Assembly (NCBI GenBank): GCA_027531395.1
Contig: JAPZRO010000004.1
Span: forward strand, 868,001-932,000
DNA: 64,000 nt
Direction: 5' to 3'
Source: Porphyrobacter sp.
GTDB taxonomy: Bacteria; Pseudomonadota; Alphaproteobacteria; Sphingomonadales; Sphingomonadaceae
Shown: in pieces, positions 62,365 to 64,000 of the stretch
Layout of the letters: the number at the start of each line of letters is the position of its first letter
How positions within the stretch are numbered: position 1 is the stretch's first letter
The notes under the pieces: generated by a model
What the model was told of the DNA's origin: nothing
Databases searched by the model: none
The model's input: the letters and a program-made list of their open reading frames with translations, nothing else
Translations under genes and position numbers: made by a program

Positions 62365-63500
62365 ACGATACGCTCGGCACTGCCTCCGGCATCGTCCCCG
62401 CCCCGATCGCCCGCCAGCCCTGGGAGATGCTGATCCCGGTGCTGCTGCTGACCCTGTTCGGCGGACTGGTGCTCTATTCTGCCGGCGGCGGCTCGATGGA
62501 GCCCTTCGCCACCTCGCATTTCATCCGTTTTGCCGTGTTCATGGTGATGACCGCGATCATCGCCTCGATGCCGCGCGAGGCGGTGCGGGTGCTGACCTAT
62601 CCCGCCTATCTGCTGGTGCTGCTGATGCTGCTCGGGGTCGAGGTGGTCGGCCAGGTCGGGGGCGGGAGCCAGCGCTGGCTCGAATTCGGGCCGATCCGCA
62701 TCCAGCCCTCGGAATTGATGAAGCCCGCGGTGGTGCTGGCGATGGCGCGCTTCTACGAAACCTTGCCTGCGGGGATGATCGGCACCTGGCGCTCGCTGGT
62801 GCCCGCCGGCGGCCTGATCGCCCTGCCGATGGGGCTGGTGCTGATGCAGCCTGATCTCGGCACCTCGGTCGCGATTGCCTTCGGCGGCGTGGTGGTGATG
62901 TTCCTCGCCGGCCTGCCCCTGTGGTGGTTCCTGCTGGCAGGCGGCGGCGTGATCGCGGCCGCACCACTGGTCTATTTCTTCGCCCTGCACGATTACCAGC
63001 GCGCGCGGGTGACCACCTTCCTCGATCCCGAGAACGATCCGCTGGGCGCGGGCTACCACATCGCCCAGTCCAAGATCGCGATCGGATCGGGCGGGATCTT
63101 CGGCAAGGGCTTCAACGAGGGCACCCAGAGCCACCTCGAATACCTGCCCGAACCCCACACCGACTTCGTCTTCGCCACCATGGCCGAGGAATGGGGCCTG
63201 ATGGGCGGGCTGTTCGTGCTGACCATGTACGGCATGATCCTGTGGTGGGGCACCAAGGTCTCGCGCGAATCGCAGGACCGCTTCACCGCGCTGCTGGCCG
63301 CCGGGGCGACCGCGACGATCTTCTTCTACATCGCGATCAACCTGCTGATGGTGATGGGCATGGCGCCTGCCAAGGGCATTCCGCTGCCGTGGATGAGCCA
63401 CGGCGGATCCTCGATGATGACCAATATGATCTGCATCGGCCTGTTGATGATGGTCAACCGCTGGAACCAGAAGGCCCCGCGTCGCGGACTGACCACATAG
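62361..63500 (+). CDS. rodA: Peptidoglycan glycosyltransferase RodA (SEDS family)
   Basis: SEDS-family glycosyltransferase that polymerises lipid II together with PBP2. The 379-aa protein has about ten membrane helices. GGGSQRWLEFGPIRIQPSELMKPAVVLAMARF is the SEDS signature, LMQPDLGTSVAI carries the conserved Asp, and FVFATMAEEWGLMGG and LPWMSHGGSSMMTNM are further hallmarks. ATGA-coupled to mrdA. It ends the rod-shape operon 121 nt before the tRNA gene. Confidence 0.97.
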   Translation: MNDTLGTASGIVPAPIARQPWEMLIPVLLLTLFGGLVLYSAGGGSMEPFATSHFIRFAVFMVMTAIIASMPREAVRVLTYPAYLLVLLMLLGVEVVGQVGGGSQRWLEFGPIRIQPSELMKPAVVLAMARFYETLPAGMIGTWRSLVPAGGLIALPMGLVLMQPDLGTSVAIAFGGVVVMFLAGLPLWWFLLAGGGVIAAAPLVYFFALHDYQRARVTTFLDPENDPLGAGYHIAQSKIAIGSGGIFGKGFNEGTQSHLEYLPEPHTDFVFATMAEEWGLMGGLFVLTMYGMILWWGTKVSRESQDRFTALLAAGATATIFFYIAINLLMVMGMAPAKGIPLPWMSHGGSSMMTNMICIGLLMMVNRWNQKAPRRGLTT

Positions 63501-63621
63501 GTTGCGATTTCGCGGCAATTAGCCCCTTGCCATCGGGGCGTGACGCGCTAAATGCAGCGCCTCACGCGAATCGGGATGCGGCTTCGGCGCTCTTCTTCGC
63601 GGTTTCCGATCCGGTCGGAAT

Positions 63622-63697
<76 letters not shown>

Positions 63698-63716
63698 TCC
63701 TCTCCCTGTCTGGCAA

Positions 63717-64000
63717 TCACCCGGCCGCAAGACACGCGTCGAGCGCGTCGTGGAAGTGCTGCACGCGGCATTCCTCGTCGCTGAGCCAGACCGACCCGAA
63801 CCCCTGCGATGCCATGCCCTGCTGGACACGTCCGAGCAGCGAAATGTCCTCGTCGATCGTCACCGTCATGGTCTTGCGGCCCGCAAGGATATCCTCGTGG
63901 GTGAAGCTGTCGCGCGGCGGGCGGACGTAGTCGGCCGGGCGTTGGCCGTTGAGCCGGAAATGGGTGCCGATCCGCGCCGCGGCGGGATCACCCGGATCGC
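63717..64000 (-). CDS. C-terminal end of a Rieske-type ring-hydroxylating oxygenase alpha subunit (partial)
   Basis: The last 94 residues of a protein that continues beyond the window. Visible segments are GTHFRLNGQRPADYVRPPRD, TVTIDEDISLLGRVQQGMAS and the closing DEECRVQHFHDALDACLAAG. The combination of an 'x-x-VQxGMxSxG' stretch and a final 'Rvqh-FHxALD' helix is typical of the catalytic-domain end of aromatic ring-hydroxylating dioxygenase large subunits and related Rieske oxygenases. The Rieske domain and iron ligands are outside the window, so the assignment is moderate. It is convergent with the tRNA gene. Confidence 0.62.
   Translation of the reverse strand, partial: DPGDPAAARIGTHFRLNGQRPADYVRPPRDSFTHEDILAGRKTMTVTIDEDISLLGRVQQGMASQGFGSVWLSDEECRVQHFHDALDACLAAG

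Noticed and set aside
63522..63539. GCCCC/GGGGC hairpin after rodA as a terminator
   Set aside because: Five-bp stem with an 8-nt loop and no T-run; too weak to annotate separately.

Overview
This is a GC-rich, gene-dense chromosomal segment of an alphaproteobacterium. The order Sphingomonadales, and within it the Erythrobacteraceae, fits best. That placement is inferred from protein flavour (a stand-alone CobT-like vWA protein, the HEMVH protein, a DOMON-like protein, the sphingomonad-type soluble MCP) and from ATGA/GTGA-coupled operons; no 16S or other marker is present. No insertion sequence, prophage, CRISPR array or obviously foreign block was seen. Almost all of the window is housekeeping DNA. 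The unusual signals are small: cis-acting sites, leaders, a dispersed palindrome inside a gene, and a few odd enzymes.

Layout. 1-6.7 kb: heat-shock block with dnaJ (cut by the window edge) and dnaK, a copper-chaperone-like lipoprotein, an HExxH protein, and an operon hrcA-grpE-CobT-like. 6.8-10.8 kb: rph-rdgB, a CAP-domain protein, hemW-xerC. 10.8-15 kb: operon rsmI-yraN-gshB-dedA, divergent from an LpoA-like lipoprotein. 15-24.9 kb: parE, a serine hydrolase, a MoxR AAA+ ATPase, a parS centromere site with three 11-bp repeats, a soluble chemoreceptor, the vWA partner of MoxR, a DUF2314/DUF2185-type protein, DUF817 and a spinster-like transporter. 25-32.5 kb: NamZ, TspO, a DOMON-like protein, tyrS, PilZ, MFS-cysK-dienelactone hydrolase and a Pro/Ala-rich protein. 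32.5-39.2 kb: two divergent M20 peptidases (one lacking standard metal ligands), an alpha/beta hydrolase, a MerR-acyl-CoA dehydrogenase operon and hisI. 39.2-39.5 kb: a gene-free stretch with strong RNA-like hairpins. 39.5-46.8 kb: comF, a methyltransferase, ppdK, glyQS. 46.8-49.9 kb: a self-contained module with an operator array, a 39-aa membrane peptide, an XRE regulator and a membrane protein, then two tandem TraB/GumN proteins. 49.9-54.4 kb: rplY with a structured leader and a strong terminator, pth, DUF1330, a P-loop kinase, an SDR and ychF. 54.4-57.3 kb: a haloalkane-dehalogenase-like hydrolase and mutL, which carries an in-frame palindromic repeat. 57.5-63.5 kb: the rod-shape operon mreBCD-mrdA-rodA. 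The window closes with tRNA-Lys(CTT) and the C-terminal end of a Rieske-type oxygenase.

Functional threads. Proteostasis is represented by dnaKJ, grpE, hrcA and the MoxR/vWA pair. Cell-wall growth is represented by the LpoA-like protein, NamZ, the Mre/PBP2/RodA elongasome and a penicillin-binding-type hydrolase. Chromosome maintenance is represented by parE, parS, xerC and mutL. A parS site with parE and dnaKJ nearby is compatible with an origin-proximal location, as in Caulobacter, but no origin or parAB is visible here.

The most promising items for follow-up are the operator array and small-protein module at 46.9-48.0 kb, the parS site with its tandem repeats, the structured intergenic region at 39.35-39.48 kb, the in-frame palindrome in mutL, and the metal-ligand-deficient M20 protein.
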